The translations under genes were made by a program, and so were the position numbers. A stretch of DNA of 35,227 bases from Verrucomicrobiota bacterium. Its GTDB lineage: Bacteria; Verrucomicrobiota; Verrucomicrobiia; Chthoniobacterales; JAFAMB01. Positions 7,014 to 15,510 of the stretch are shown piece by piece. Where the stretch lies: positions 1 to 35,227 of the forward strand of contig JAFAIO010000425.1 in assembly GCA_019236675.1 (NCBI GenBank). The letters run 5' to 3'. Within the stretch, counting starts at the first letter, position 1; the number at the start of each line of letters is the position of its first letter. The notes under the pieces are model-generated. The model was not told where the DNA came from. It saw only the letters and a program-made list of their open reading frames with translations, and did not search any database.

Positions 7014-7772
7014 ATGACTTACTCCCCCCTTACCCCACTCGATGGCAGGGTCGCAGTCGTCACCGGCGGTGCTCGCGGAATCGGTTTCGAATCGGCTAAG
7101 GCATTGCGAGAATCCGGCGCCAAGGTGGTCATCGTCGATATAAACCGCGACATCGGGCCCAAAGCAGCCGGGGAGCTCGAGGCGGATTTCCTCCCGGCTG
7201 ATCTCACCAAATCCGACCAGGTCGCTCAAGTCGCTGCCGACATCGTTGCCAAGCACGACCGTATCGATATCGCGTTTAATAACGCCGGTATCTCGGTCAG
7301 TGTTCCGTCCGAAGAGTCCTCCGATGAACAATGGCTTCAGATAATCAACGTCAATCTGAACGCCGTTTTCTTCTGTTGCCGTGAGTTCGGCAAAGTGATG
7401 CTAAAGCAAGGCAAAGGCAGCATCATTAACACCGCCTCGATGTCGGGCGTTATCTCAAACGTTCCTCAGCCGCAATCTGCCTATAACACGTCGAAGGCCG
7501 GCGTCATTATGCTGACCAAATCCCTCGCTGGCGAATGGGCCAAACGAGGTGTCCGGGTCAACAGTGTCTCTCCCGGTTACATTGGCACGGAAATGACCAA
7601 GGAAGGAATGAGCAATACGGACTGGTACAAGTACTGGTTGGACTTCACCCCGATGGGCCGGGTCGGCGAACCCAGCGAAGTCGCTGCCGCCGTTCTTTTC
7701 CTTGCCTCTGATGCGAGCAGCTATTTCACAGGCAGCAATCTGATCGTCGACGGCGGTTATACCTGTTGGTAG
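7014..7772 (+). CDS. Short-chain dehydrogenase/reductase, polyol-dehydrogenase-like
   Basis: A classical SDR of 252 residues, oxidising or reducing a sugar or polyol with NAD(P). It shows the cofactor motif TGGARGIG (near residue 18), DINRD after the second strand, NNAG, and the catalytic Ser (NTASMSG) with YNTSK. SPGYIGTEM and the C-terminal FTGSNLIVDGGYTCW follow. The QPQSAYNTSKAG and LAGEWAKRGVRVNSVSPGYI stretches resemble sorbitol, mannitol and arabinitol dehydrogenases. I chose the ATG at 7014; the TTG at 6978 offered by the track coincides with a TTGACA hexamer that could be a -35 box. It lies ahead of a sugar importer, so it may act on the imported sugar. Its TAG stop is the first TAG of the repeat word GGTAGGGC. 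Confidence 0.9.
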   Translation: MTYSPLTPLDGRVAVVTGGARGIGFESAKALRESGAKVVIVDINRDIGPKAAGELEADFLPADLTKSDQVAQVAADIVAKHDRIDIAFNNAGISVSVPSEESSDEQWLQIINVNLNAVFFCCREFGKVMLKQGKGSIINTASMSGVISNVPQPQSAYNTSKAGVIMLTKSLAGEWAKRGVRVNSVSPGYIGTEMTKEGMSNTDWYKYWLDFTPMGRVGEPSEVAAAVLFLASDASSYFTGSNLIVDGGYTCW

Positions 7773-7937
7773 GGCAAAATCCTTCGTTCTCGTCCTCGTC
7801 CTCGGATATTGGTAGGGCGAAAACCTTGAATTCGCATGTTCTTCAATTCTGGCAACCACACGGAGTGGCTCAAATCCGGCGCGGACCTGGCAGTTGGAGA
7901 TGGCGACCGCTGGATGCGCCGAGATTTTCGCCCTACC
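7768..7937. repeat. GGTAGGGCGAAAA-arm palindromic element after the SDR gene
   Basis: GGTAGGGCAAAATCC at 7768-7782 and GGTAGGGCGAAAACC at 7811-7825 face the inverted copy GAGATTTTCGCCCTACC at 7921-7937. A CGTCCTCGTCCTCG word (7791-7804) sits between the two left copies, and CAAATCCGGCGCG lies in the core at 7871-7883. The arm and the core word are shared with the element at 17327-17550. The element begins inside the last codons of the SDR gene. The rest of the 7773-8119 spacer holds an AT-rich imperfect inverted repeat (about 7961-7990) and a TTGACA at 7989 with only a weak -10 match. Confidence 0.85.
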
Positions 7938-8119
7938 GATCTCGTCCTTGCATACCCCGGAAAAAATAAATCATTCCGATTTATTTATTGACACCTGCTC
8001 CTCTTTCCATGCAACTATTAGCCGCACCCGGTTTCCTCAATACGCCTGAACTATCCCCCGCCGCCTGTTTCTAGAAAAACAGACCAGTCCTTGTTTGTGC
8101 CCCTGATTGCGTCATAAAA

Positions 8120-9685
8120 ATGGCCGACCCAGCCGCCACGGAATCTTCGCCGTCCGCCAGTGCGCACGCTGCCCTGGAACTTCGAAACGTTACTAAGGCT
8201 TTTCCCGGTGTCGTTGCGCTGGATGATGTCTCTTTTGACGTTCAGCCGGGCGAGGTGCACGCATTGCTCGGCGAAAACGGAGCCGGCAAATCCACCCTGA
8301 TCAAGATCGTCTCCGGCGTCTACCGCCCCGACCAGGGAGAGATCCACATTAACGGCCGACCCGTTAGTCTGGCAAACCCGGGAGAAGCTCAGCACCTCGG
8401 TATCGCCACTATCTATCAGGAATTCAGCCTCTACCCCGAACTCACTGTCGCGGAGAATATTTTCGCCGGCCATATGCCGCGTACGTTCTTCGGAACCGCG
8501 CTGGATTGGGGAAAAGCAAAGCGGGAAGCCCGGACTTTATTGGATTCCCTGGAGGCAACCGACCTGGACGCCACTGCCCGGGTCGGAGTTCTTTCTGTAG
8601 GGAATCGTCAACGGGTCGAAATTGCCAAGGCACTGTCTCGTCACGCTCGGATCCTAATCCTCGATGAGCCGACCGCTGTCCTCACTCAACATGACACGGA
8701 ACGTCTCTTTAGCGTGATCCGCCGGCTGCGCGAGCAGAAGGTCGCCATCATCTACATCAGCCATCGATTAGAAGAGATTTTCAGGTTGGCGGATAGGGTC
8801 ACTGTTCTGCGAGACGGAAAGCTGGTTGGAATCAAATCCGCGAAGGAAACTAACGAGAACGAGCTGATTCGCATGATGGTAGGGCGCGCGCTGGCTCAAG
8901 AACCTGCCCCACACTTAGGCGAGTTACGCGAAAATCTGCCGATCGTGTTACGTGCGAAGAATTTAGCGAGACGGCCATTGCTCAAGGATGCCAGCATCGA
9001 GCTTCGAGCAGGAGAAATTGTGGGCATGGCCGGGCTGATCGGATCCGGACGAAGTGAACTTGCTCAGACTATCTTCGGGATTGCGCCGCCGGAAGCCGGT
9101 TCGATCGAACTGAACGGTAGGCAGGTAGAGATCAGGAGCCCGGAACGAGCCATCGAACTCGGAATTGCCTACGTTCCGGAAGACCGGCAAAGACAAGGCT
9201 TGCTCACTGCGATGACGGTCGGCCAAAACATCGGCCTCACCCGGCTATGGGAACTCACTAAAGGCCCTTTCCTCGATTTCGGGGCGGAAGACCGGTTGGC
9301 GGAAGAATATGTTGCCAGCCTGCGAATTAAGACACCGACCATCCGGCAGCTGGCCCGTAATCTCTCTGGTGGTAACCAACAAAAGATTGTGGTCGCAAAA
9401 TGGCTCGCTACTAAGCCGAAGTTACTCATCGTCGATGAGCCGACTCGCGGCATCGATGTTGGAGCTCGCGCTGAAATTCATCGGTTACTTGATCACCTGG
9501 CTAGAAATGAAAAAATCGCCGTCCTCGTGATTTCGAGCGATCTGCCCGAAATTCTGCGGGTCAGCGATCGAATCTGTGTAATGCGCGAAGGTCGCTCGGT
9601 CGCTGAATTTAATCGAAGCGACGCCAGCGAGGAGGCGATCCTGGCGGCCGCAATTGGGCAACCGGAGAACGGGCAGTCAACCTAA
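8120..9685 (+). CDS. Sugar ABC importer, double ATP-binding subunit (RbsA/MglA/RhaT type)
   Basis: A 521-residue ATPase with two ABC modules that powers uptake of a sugar-like substrate at the inner membrane. Module 1 has Walker A GENGAGKST (51-59), the signature LSVGNRQ (158-164; the family norm is LSxGxxQ), and Walker B ILILDEPTA (178-186). Module 2 has the degenerate P-loop GLIGSGRSE (305-313) that is usual in this family, signature LSGGNQQK (415-422) and Walker B LLIVDEPTRGID (435-446). Nine bases separate its stop from the permease gene. It heads an operon of ATPase, fused permease and binding protein. The best guess for substrate class is rhamnose- or AI-2-like, based on the binding protein. 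Confidence 0.94.
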   Translation: MADPAATESSPSASAHAALELRNVTKAFPGVVALDDVSFDVQPGEVHALLGENGAGKSTLIKIVSGVYRPDQGEIHINGRPVSLANPGEAQHLGIATIYQEFSLYPELTVAENIFAGHMPRTFFGTALDWGKAKREARTLLDSLEATDLDATARVGVLSVGNRQRVEIAKALSRHARILILDEPTAVLTQHDTERLFSVIRRLREQKVAIIYISHRLEEIFRLADRVTVLRDGKLVGIKSAKETNENELIRMMVGRALAQEPAPHLGELRENLPIVLRAKNLARRPLLKDASIELRAGEIVGMAGLIGSGRSELAQTIFGIAPPEAGSIELNGRQVEIRSPERAIELGIAYVPEDRQRQGLLTAMTVGQNIGLTRLWELTKGPFLDFGAEDRLAEEYVASLRIKTPTIRQLARNLSGGNQQKIVVAKWLATKPKLLIVDEPTRGIDVGARAEIHRLLDHLARNEKIAVLVISSDLPEILRVSDRICVMREGRSVAEFNRSDASEEAILAAAIGQPENGQST

Positions 9686-9694
9686 TACGTTCTG

Positions 9695-11740
9695 ATGAGA
9701 ACAGAGACCTTACCACCGTCGGCTTCGGGGCTTTCACCTTCCCCACGCAGCTCGCTCGGGAACTGGCTTTCCTGGTTGAACCAGCAGGAGACTGTCCTCG
9801 TTCTGACATTCGTTATCGTCTTTATCGGGGTCACTCTGCAGAACCCCGGTTTCGCGCAGCCAAGCAACCTCGTCGACATTCTTTACAACTCCTCGTACAT
9901 CGCAGTCGCCGCCGTCGGTATGACCATGGTTATTCTTTGCGGTCATATCGACATCTCCGTCGGAGCTGCACTCGGTATTTGCGCGACTGTCGCCGGCCAA
10001 CTCGCGGTCGCCCATCAACCGATGTATCTGGTCATCCCCATTACGATTCTAACCGGGGGCGCAATCGGTCTCCTCAATGGTGTGCTCATCGCTTATGGCC
10101 GCATCCCCGCCATCGTCACGACTCTTGGCATGGCTAGCATCCTCAAAGGAGGACTCATTCTCTCCACCGGCGGCAAATGGATCTACGGATTGCCCCCGGA
10201 GTTCGGGATTAGTCGTGAATACCTTTTGGGCATGCCCGTACCGATCTTCGCCATGGTCGTGTTCGGCGTCATCTTCTCGGTCTGGCTAAAATTTTTTGCT
10301 ACCGGCCGCGAGCCCTATGCAGTGGGAGGAAATGTCGAAGCAGCGCGGCTGTCTGGGATTTCCGAGCGGGCAGTAACCATCCGGGTCTTCTTCCTGAACG
10401 GCCTTCTCGTGGGAGTCGCTGCCATCCTGTACGCGACTAATTTCACGGCGATTCAGTCAAATGTCGCGCCCGGTTTCGAGCTGACTGTCATCACCTCCGC
10501 GGTGATCGGAGGAGTGAGTATCCTCGGCGGCACCGGAACCGTGATCGGAGCGCTCTTCGGAGCGATTCTTCTTCAGACGATCGGCACCGCTTTGGTCTTC
10601 CTTCATATCCGGGCGGAATGGTTTCAGGCAGTCCAGGGTGCACTCATCCTTCTGACGATCCTACTCGACGTCTTCCGGAGACGCCGCACGCCGGGTGCTT
10701 CAGTCGCACTGGCCGCTGCAGGAGGCGGCCGCGAAGCGGCTTCTCCGACGCTTTTCGGTATCAGATGGCTAACCTTGCAAGAAACCCTGCTGTTCGGCGT
10801 GCTCATCATCGTGATGATCGTTTTGGCCCAGAGATCCGATCGATTTCTCACGGTCGCAAACCTCATGAATCAAACTCGCTTCATGACGGAAGTCGCTTTG
10901 CTGGCGGTGCCCATGACCTTCATCATCATTCTTGGCGGTATTGATCTTTCGGTGGGATCGATGTTGGCGCTCAGCGCTATCGCGCTGGGATTTTCCTGGC
11001 AGAGCTTCGGATTCCCTCTCTGGCTGGCTGTCATCGTCGGTATCGTAGCGGGGTCTTTAGCCGGGTTACTGAACGGCCTGGCCATCGTCTACTTGCGCGT
11101 TCCTCCGCTGATCGTCACTTTGGCCACCCTGGCCATCTACCGCGGTCTCTCATTGGGGATTAGCGAATCCCGCTCGGTCAACGGGTTTCCCGATACTTTC
11201 GCTTTCTTCGGTAGCGGCGAAATCCTTGGGCTGCCCGTCCAGCTTTACCTTTTGATAGTCGTGCTGATCATTAGCGCGGTTGCGTTGGCTGCCACTCCAC
11301 TCGGTCGTTCCATCTACGCCATCGGCAACAATGAGACCGCCGCTCGCTTCGCCGGGATCCCAGTGAACCGGATCAAACTGTTTGCCTATAGCTTTAGCGG
11401 TTTTATGGCCGGGATCGCCGGGTTTATTTACACCTCTCGAGTTACTAGCACCCGAGCCGATGCCGCCACCGGAATGGAGCTGGACGTCATTGCAGCGGTA
11501 GTGTTCGGCGGCACCAGTATCGTCGGCGGCCGCGGAACTATCGTAGGTACCGCCCTCGGTGTCATCACCATCGAATTTTTAAGGAACGGTCTCCAATTGT
11601 CTGGCTTCCGCGGCGAAGCCACCGTCATCCTGATCGGAGCCGTTCTGATCATCTCTATTTTGCTAAATCAGCTGCTGGAAAGTTTTATCCTTTCCGGCCG
11701 CAGATTTAACAAATCCAACCCACCCCCTACATCCACATGA
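9695..11740 (+). CDS. Sugar ABC importer, two permease domains fused in one chain
   Basis: A 681-residue inner-membrane protein made of two complete RbsC-type permeases in tandem. Copy 1 runs to about residue 326 and copy 2 from about 355. A linker rich in Ala and Gly (TPGASVALAAAGGGREAASP) joins them. Each copy has the permease hallmarks: CGHIDISVG against GGIDLSVGS; NGVLIAYGRIPAIVTTLG against NGLAIVYLRVPPLIVTLA; and the ATPase-contact loop GREPYAVGGNVEAARLSGI against GRSIYAIGNNETAARFAGI. The usual family member is a single permease of about 320-350 residues. The copies are diverged, so they resemble the paired permeases of rhamnose and AI-2 importers (RhaP/RhaQ, LsrC/LsrD). The stop overlaps the binding-protein start as ATGA. 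Confidence 0.93.
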   Translation: MRTETLPPSASGLSPSPRSSLGNWLSWLNQQETVLVLTFVIVFIGVTLQNPGFAQPSNLVDILYNSSYIAVAAVGMTMVILCGHIDISVGAALGICATVAGQLAVAHQPMYLVIPITILTGGAIGLLNGVLIAYGRIPAIVTTLGMASILKGGLILSTGGKWIYGLPPEFGISREYLLGMPVPIFAMVVFGVIFSVWLKFFATGREPYAVGGNVEAARLSGISERAVTIRVFFLNGLLVGVAAILYATNFTAIQSNVAPGFELTVITSAVIGGVSILGGTGTVIGALFGAILLQTIGTALVFLHIRAEWFQAVQGALILLTILLDVFRRRRTPGASVALAAAGGGREAASPTLFGIRWLTLQETLLFGVLIIVMIVLAQRSDRFLTVANLMNQTRFMTEVALLAVPMTFIIILGGIDLSVGSMLALSAIALGFSWQSFGFPLWLAVIVGIVAGSLAGLLNGLAIVYLRVPPLIVTLATLAIYRGLSLGISESRSVNGFPDTFAFFGSGEILGLPVQLYLLIVVLIISAVALAATPLGRSIYAIGNNETAARFAGIPVNRIKLFAYSFSGFMAGIAGFIYTSRVTSTRADAATGMELDVIAAVVFGGTSIVGGRGTIVGTALGVITIEFLRNGLQLSGFRGEATVILIGAVLIISILLNQLLESFILSGRRFNKSNPPPTST

Positions 11741-12795
11741 AATCAGCGAAACCCATTACCTTAGCCAAATCGATCTTCGCTTTGGCGACGGCTCTGAGCG
11801 TGACTGCGTTCGGCGCCGATACTGCGTACAACGGCGGCAAAGCTACCAATCCAAAAGACTTAAAGGGCAAGAAAGTCGTACTCGCCGACATCCCGAAGCT
11901 TGTCGGCATCGGATACTTCAACGCAACTGCGAAAGGAATCGCGGACGCCTGCGCCGAGATGAGCAAGAACGGGATTCCGACTGAAGTCAGTACGGACGCG
12001 CCAACGGAGGGCGATATCCAGAAACAAATTGAATTCATCGACAACGCCGTGTCCCGAGGCGTCGATGGGATCTTTTTTGCCGCTAACGATCCGGTAGCAA
12101 TTTCGCCGGTCCTCCGGAAGGCATTGCAGTCCGGTATTCACGTGATCGGTTATGACGCCGAATCCCAACCCGATGCGCGCGAATGGTTCGTGCAGATGTG
12201 CACTCCGGATGCCGTTGCCAAAGCCGATATCGATTGCTTGGTGGCTGAGATTGGGAAGAAAGCCGATTTCGCGATCGTGACGAGTTCATTGACTGCGGCA
12301 GGTCAAAACGCCTGGATTGCTGAAATCAAGAAATACATCGCCTCGGCCTATCCCGACCTGCACCTGGTAACGATCCTTCCTGCCGAAGAAGATCAGCAGA
12401 AGGCGTTTCAAGTGACCGGCCAAATCATCAAGGCAAACCCCAACGTAAAAGGCATTATCGGTCTCTCCAGTGTTGCATTCCCTGGCGCAGCTGACGCCAT
12501 TACTCAAGCCGGTCTGATCGGCAAAATTGCCGTGGTGGGACAGTCTACCCCGAACCAAATGAAACCATTTATCAAGAACGGTGCCGTGAAGAGCGATGTG
12601 CTCTGGAACCCAGTCGATCTCGGTTACGCCTCGGCCTACGTAATGCGAGCCGTGATTGACGGAAAGCTCAAACCGGGTGACACCGAGGTCGAATGCGGTA
12701 AGCTCGGTAAACTCAAAATCATTAACGGTAGCCAGGTGCTGCTCGGTCCTCCGACCGTTTTTACGAAAGATAACATCGACCAATTCGACTTTTAG
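11737..12795 (+). CDS. Periplasmic sugar-binding protein of the rhamnose/AI-2 type
   Basis: A 352-residue secreted binding protein with a signal peptide in residues 1-26 (basic start, then LAKSIFALATALSVTAFGA). The mature part has the type I periplasmic fold. ADIPKLVGIGYFNA, DAPTEGDIQKQIEFIDNAV, FFAANDPVAISPVLRKAL, QSTPNQMKPFIKNGAVK and the end VFTKDNIDQFDF resemble LsrB, while LWNPVDLGYASAY and KLGKLKI resemble RhaS. I therefore call it rhamnose/AI-2 class and leave the substrate open. The ATG overlaps the permease stop by four bases, so it is translationally coupled. A strong terminator follows at 12863, so the importer is a complete three-gene unit. Confidence 0.92.
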   Translation: MKSAKPITLAKSIFALATALSVTAFGADTAYNGGKATNPKDLKGKKVVLADIPKLVGIGYFNATAKGIADACAEMSKNGIPTEVSTDAPTEGDIQKQIEFIDNAVSRGVDGIFFAANDPVAISPVLRKALQSGIHVIGYDAESQPDAREWFVQMCTPDAVAKADIDCLVAEIGKKADFAIVTSSLTAAGQNAWIAEIKKYIASAYPDLHLVTILPAEEDQQKAFQVTGQIIKANPNVKGIIGLSSVAFPGAADAITQAGLIGKIAVVGQSTPNQMKPFIKNGAVKSDVLWNPVDLGYASAYVMRAVIDGKLKPGDTEVECGKLGKLKIINGSQVLLGPPTVFTKDNIDQFDF

Positions 12796-12862
12796 GCCGC
12801 ACTTGGAGGAAGGATCATCCGGCAGCCGCCGAATCCTTCCCCGGCCAAAGGGTCCCTGCCAG

Positions 12863-12893
12863 AAAGGCGAACGCATGTTCGCCTTTTCTGTTT
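12863..12893 (+). terminator. Rho-independent terminator after the sugar importer operon
   Basis: AAAGGCGAAC-GCAT-GTTCGCCTTT is a perfect 10-bp stem with a 4-base loop, followed by a T-rich tail (TTTTCTGTTTAG). It lies 67 bp after the binding-protein stop and before the palindromic element at 12900. The short A run on the other side could also serve the convergent HIT gene. Confidence 0.85.
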
Positions 12894-12899
12894 AGTATC

Positions 12900-13029
12900 A
12901 ATCGTACTCGTCCTCCAATTTGGTGGGGCGAGGCTCCCGAATCACCCGAACGTGTTCGCAAAGCGGCCGGTATTCTACCCGATGAAGAATACTGCTACAC
13001 CAAATTCGAGGACGAGGACGAGTAGGATT
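12900..13029. repeat. 130-bp palindromic element with CGTCCTCG arms, between convergent genes
   Basis: The left arm (12900-12925) reads AATCGTACTCGTCCTCC then AATTTGGTG. The right arm (12998-13029), inverted, reads AATCCTACTCGTCCTCGTCC, then TCGAATTTGGTG. They differ mainly by one extra 6-bp CGTCCT unit. Directly inside the left arm is GGGGCGAGGCTCCC, the word that forms the 21-bp arms of the 19159-19377 element, so two word families meet here. Confidence 0.85.
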
Positions 13030-13050
13030 GGCTGCCCAGCTCCACACCTC

Positions 13051-13569
13051 TCACTCCAAAGGCCACGGATTCCTGCCGACGGCCGCAATCAGCTTCTCGT
13101 AGAGACCTTGCAACCCCTCGGAAATCACCCGTGTCCGGCCTAAGACCGGCATAAAATTATGGTCTCCCACCCAGCGCGGCACGATATGAAGATGAAGATG
13201 CCCCTCGACACCAGCGCCGGCCGCTGAACCCAAGTTAAAACCGACATTGAACCCTTGGGCTTTCACCACGTCGCGAAGTAACCTCTGCGCGTAAAGAGCC
13301 AGGTCCAGTAGTTCGCTGCGCTCTGCTGATGTCAGTGTCTCGAGGTCAGCAACCTTCCGATATGGCACCGCCATCAGGTGCCCTGCCGAGTATGGGTAAC
13401 GATTCATGATCAGAAACCCGCTTTTTCTGCGGTAGATCACTAGATGCTCGGCGTCGTTCGAAGTATGCGCCGCTGTCTCGAGGAAATTTTGCTCTTGATC
13501 GCGTCGTTCGAAATATTCGACCCGCCAGGGCGCCCATAGCGACTCAACAAACTGCTTGTACTCGTCCAC
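13051..13569 (-). CDS. HIT-family nucleotide hydrolase/phosphorylase
   Basis: A 172-residue histidine-triad protein, probably acting on Ap4A-like dinucleotides or adenylylated nucleotides. The triad HLHLHIV (H124, H126, H128) is intact and is preceded by the typical GFNVGFNLGSAAGAGVEGH. The N-terminal SLWAPWRVEYF and the central MNRYPYSAGHLMAVPYR match the Ap4A phosphorylase-like branch of the family. The start is a GTG at 13569, chosen because SLWAPWR should lie near the N terminus. Its 3' end is next to the palindromic element at 12900-13029. Upstream is an unknown gene on the same strand, 77 bp away. Confidence 0.93.
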   Translation of the reverse strand: MDEYKQFVESLWAPWRVEYFERRDQEQNFLETAAHTSNDAEHLVIYRRKSGFLIMNRYPYSAGHLMAVPYRKVADLETLTSAERSELLDLALYAQRLLRDVVKAQGFNVGFNLGSAAGAGVEGHLHLHIVPRWVGDHNFMPVLGRTRVISEGLQGLYEKLIAAVGRNPWPLE

Positions 13570-13646
13570 AGATTAATCCGTGCAAAATGCTTGCGCCCGG
13601 CCGGTACCGAGCAACGCCTTCCTCTAATTAAGGTTCGATCGAACTT

Positions 13647-14141
13647 TCAGGAAGCCGAAGACGATCGCTGAATATCAGATTGTTCCTGAGACGGGTTCTC
13701 GGCGTTCTCAGCGGCCTCATCCGGATTGAACTTCACCACATTTAGCGGCAACTGAGCCAAGATATCCATGAGACAGTGCGGATAGGGTACTTCGGGAGAA
13801 GGCGTATACTCACGAAGCTCTTTTATGGCCTTGGTCAAGCTATCGGACTGCCACTCCTTCCGGCCATGTCCCAATAATTTCGCTCCCGTGTGCCAGCCAA
13901 CCGCGATGAAAACCTCGGTTTCTACCTCAAACCGCAGCTCAATCGAACAGATTGAACGCTGCAGATAAAAAGTACCGTCGTCGCGCGCTACCTTAACTTC
14001 ACGATTGATAGAACAGCCAATTCTATTCACAAAGCAAACTCCTCCTGAGTAATGCTGCAATAAACAACGCCGCACAATCTCCCCGCTCTTCCCTTCTTGC
14101 CACCTAACCGTAACTGCGTCATAGGCCCAAACTGGGGGCAT
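13647..14141 (-). CDS. Hypothetical protein
   Basis: A 164-residue protein that I do not recognise. It is the only sensible frame in the 13570-14177 stretch. The N-terminal half (about 10-95) alternates charged and hydrophobic residues like a beta-rich domain (SGGVCFVNRIGCSINREVKV, then ICSIELRFEVETEVFIAVGW). The C-terminal 35 residues are acidic and Ser/Gln-rich and look disordered. There is no signal peptide or membrane segment. It lies between lpxB and the HIT gene on the same strand; the lpxB stop is 36 bp upstream of its ATG, so it may be co-transcribed with lpxB. An early AGG sits directly before the ATG. Confidence 0.6.
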   Translation of the reverse strand: MPPVWAYDAVTVRWQEGKSGEIVRRCLLQHYSGGVCFVNRIGCSINREVKVARDDGTFYLQRSICSIELRFEVETEVFIAVGWHTGAKLLGHGRKEWQSDSLTKAIKELREYTPSPEVPYPHCLMDILAQLPLNVVKFNPDEAAENAENPSQEQSDIQRSSSAS

Positions 14142-14177
14142 CCTAAGTGCCGAACTAGATTAATTCAATACTAATAA

Positions 14178-15305
14178 TTACTTCAGTGCCGGCGCGCCCA
14201 ACTCCCTTAAAACTACTTCGGCCGCACGGTGTCCTGCTTCTACCTCGGTGAGTTGTAAGATCACCTCATCCATCCCTCGAATCATCGATGTACGGGAGGA
14301 CTCATCGCTATACAGTTGCCAGACTGCGTCCGCGATCGCTTCGGGACGGGCTTGGTGTTGGATGAACTCTGGAACCATCGCACGCCCTGCTAAAATATTA
14401 GGCATCCCAAGATGTTGAACTCGGACTAGCAACCGGCCTGGGATAAATGTCAACCAGGACACCTTATAAATCAGTACGAAAGGAAATCGAAAAAAACTCG
14501 CCTCCATAGTCGCAGTTCCAGAAGCCACCATTCCCACGGCGGCACGTTGCATCAGGCCGGATGCATTAGCCACACTGATCGGTAGCCCGGCAAATCCGCT
14601 CGTAGCCGCGATTTTTTCTATCAAAGTTGTCATTTTCTCTGAGGCTGCTGACACCTCAAAGCGAATTTCCGGGTCCCGCCGCTTGAGCAACGATGCCGCG
14701 GTTAACATCGGAGGAAGGATTCGGCGAACTTCTCGCTCGCGGCTACCAGGAAGTAAGCCGACTAACTTTGGATCCCGATTGACTGAGATTCTCCTCTTCT
14801 CCAAATGCGCCAGCATCGGGTGCCCGACGAACTCAGTGCGGAGTCCACTTGCTTCATAGAGCGGCCTTTCAAAGGGAAAGATGCACAACATTAAATCAAG
14901 AAAGCGTGACATCTTCGGAATCCGGCCCCGGTTCCAAGCCCAAACCTGCGGACTGATGTAATAAATCTTTTTCCCGCGAAACCCCTTCAAATGGAGATAA
15001 CGAGCTAACCGAAGGTTAAACCCTGGATAATCAACAAAGATCACCGCGCTCGGCTGTAACTCAATAATCTCATGGTACATACGATAGAACTGCCCTCGGA
15101 AGTACGGGTATTTCATTAGGACATCCCAAAGACCAACTACCGCTTCCTGGGTCCAATCGAAGATATGTGAGCCGCCTACTTCCCGCATCTTGGGGCCGCC
15201 GGCGCCGCAGAACTCAATATCCGGCGCCATCGCGAGCAATTCGCTCATCAACACCGCGGCATGGCCATCACCACTGGACTCCCCAGCAATAATGTAAAGC
15301 TTCAC
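14178..15305 (-). CDS. lpxB: Lipid-A-disaccharide synthase
   Basis: LpxB joins UDP-2,3-diacyl-sugar to lipid X to form the lipid A disaccharide at the inner membrane. The protein is 375 residues from a GTG at 15305, whose start VKLYIIAGESSGDGHAAVLM is the family opening. The ORF track start at 15428 adds 41 residues that read through spacer. Family blocks include FCGAGGPKM, DYPGFNLRLARYLH, YYISPQVWAWNRGRIPKM, CIFPFERPLYE, FVGHPM, GLLPGSREREV and ASGTATMEASFFRFPFVLIYK. Length is normal. It is followed by an unknown gene and lies in the same minus-strand group as the GnnA-like gene and lpxI, which fits a lipid A cluster. Confidence 0.95.
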   Translation of the reverse strand: MKLYIIAGESSGDGHAAVLMSELLAMAPDIEFCGAGGPKMREVGGSHIFDWTQEAVVGLWDVLMKYPYFRGQFYRMYHEIIELQPSAVIFVDYPGFNLRLARYLHLKGFRGKKIYYISPQVWAWNRGRIPKMSRFLDLMLCIFPFERPLYEASGLRTEFVGHPMLAHLEKRRISVNRDPKLVGLLPGSREREVRRILPPMLTAASLLKRRDPEIRFEVSAASEKMTTLIEKIAATSGFAGLPISVANASGLMQRAAVGMVASGTATMEASFFRFPFVLIYKVSWLTFIPGRLLVRVQHLGMPNILAGRAMVPEFIQHQARPEAIADAVWQLYSDESSRTSMIRGMDEVILQLTEVEAGHRAAEVVLRELGAPALK

Positions 15306-15415
15306 AACTATCAGTTGGCGTGGAGCTCCATCCTTGCAAGTGAGAACGCCGTCATCGCCGGGATCGCCGAGAACAAAAAAATGCACCGCCGTCACGAGCC
15401 ACCCTCTATCGCGCC

Positions 15416-15510
15416 CACCCATCACCAATCACCTTTAACCAATCACCCTTCGACGCGCTAGACGCTTGCTCAGGGCAGGGCCTTCCACCTTTCACTTTTC
15501 ACTTCTCCCC
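15416..15510. repeat. 7-bp periodic tracts between the GnnA-like gene and lpxB
   Basis: One tract at about 15419-15450 reads CACCAAT, CACCTTT, AACCAAT, CACCCTT. A second at about 15487-15510 reads CTTTCAC, TTTTCAC, TTCTCC. The second runs into the oxidoreductase gene and supplies its final residues (GEK) and TGA stop. The short stretch between them carries CTCAGGGCAGGGCC and no gene. Confidence 0.7.

Noticed and set aside
12286-12876. 196-residue minus-strand ORF
   Set aside because: Antisense shadow of the sugar-binding protein gene, running on into its terminator.
15306-15428. N-terminal extension of LpxB in the ORF track
   Set aside because: The extra 41 residues read through spacer; LpxB proteins begin at the VKLYIIAGESSGD block.
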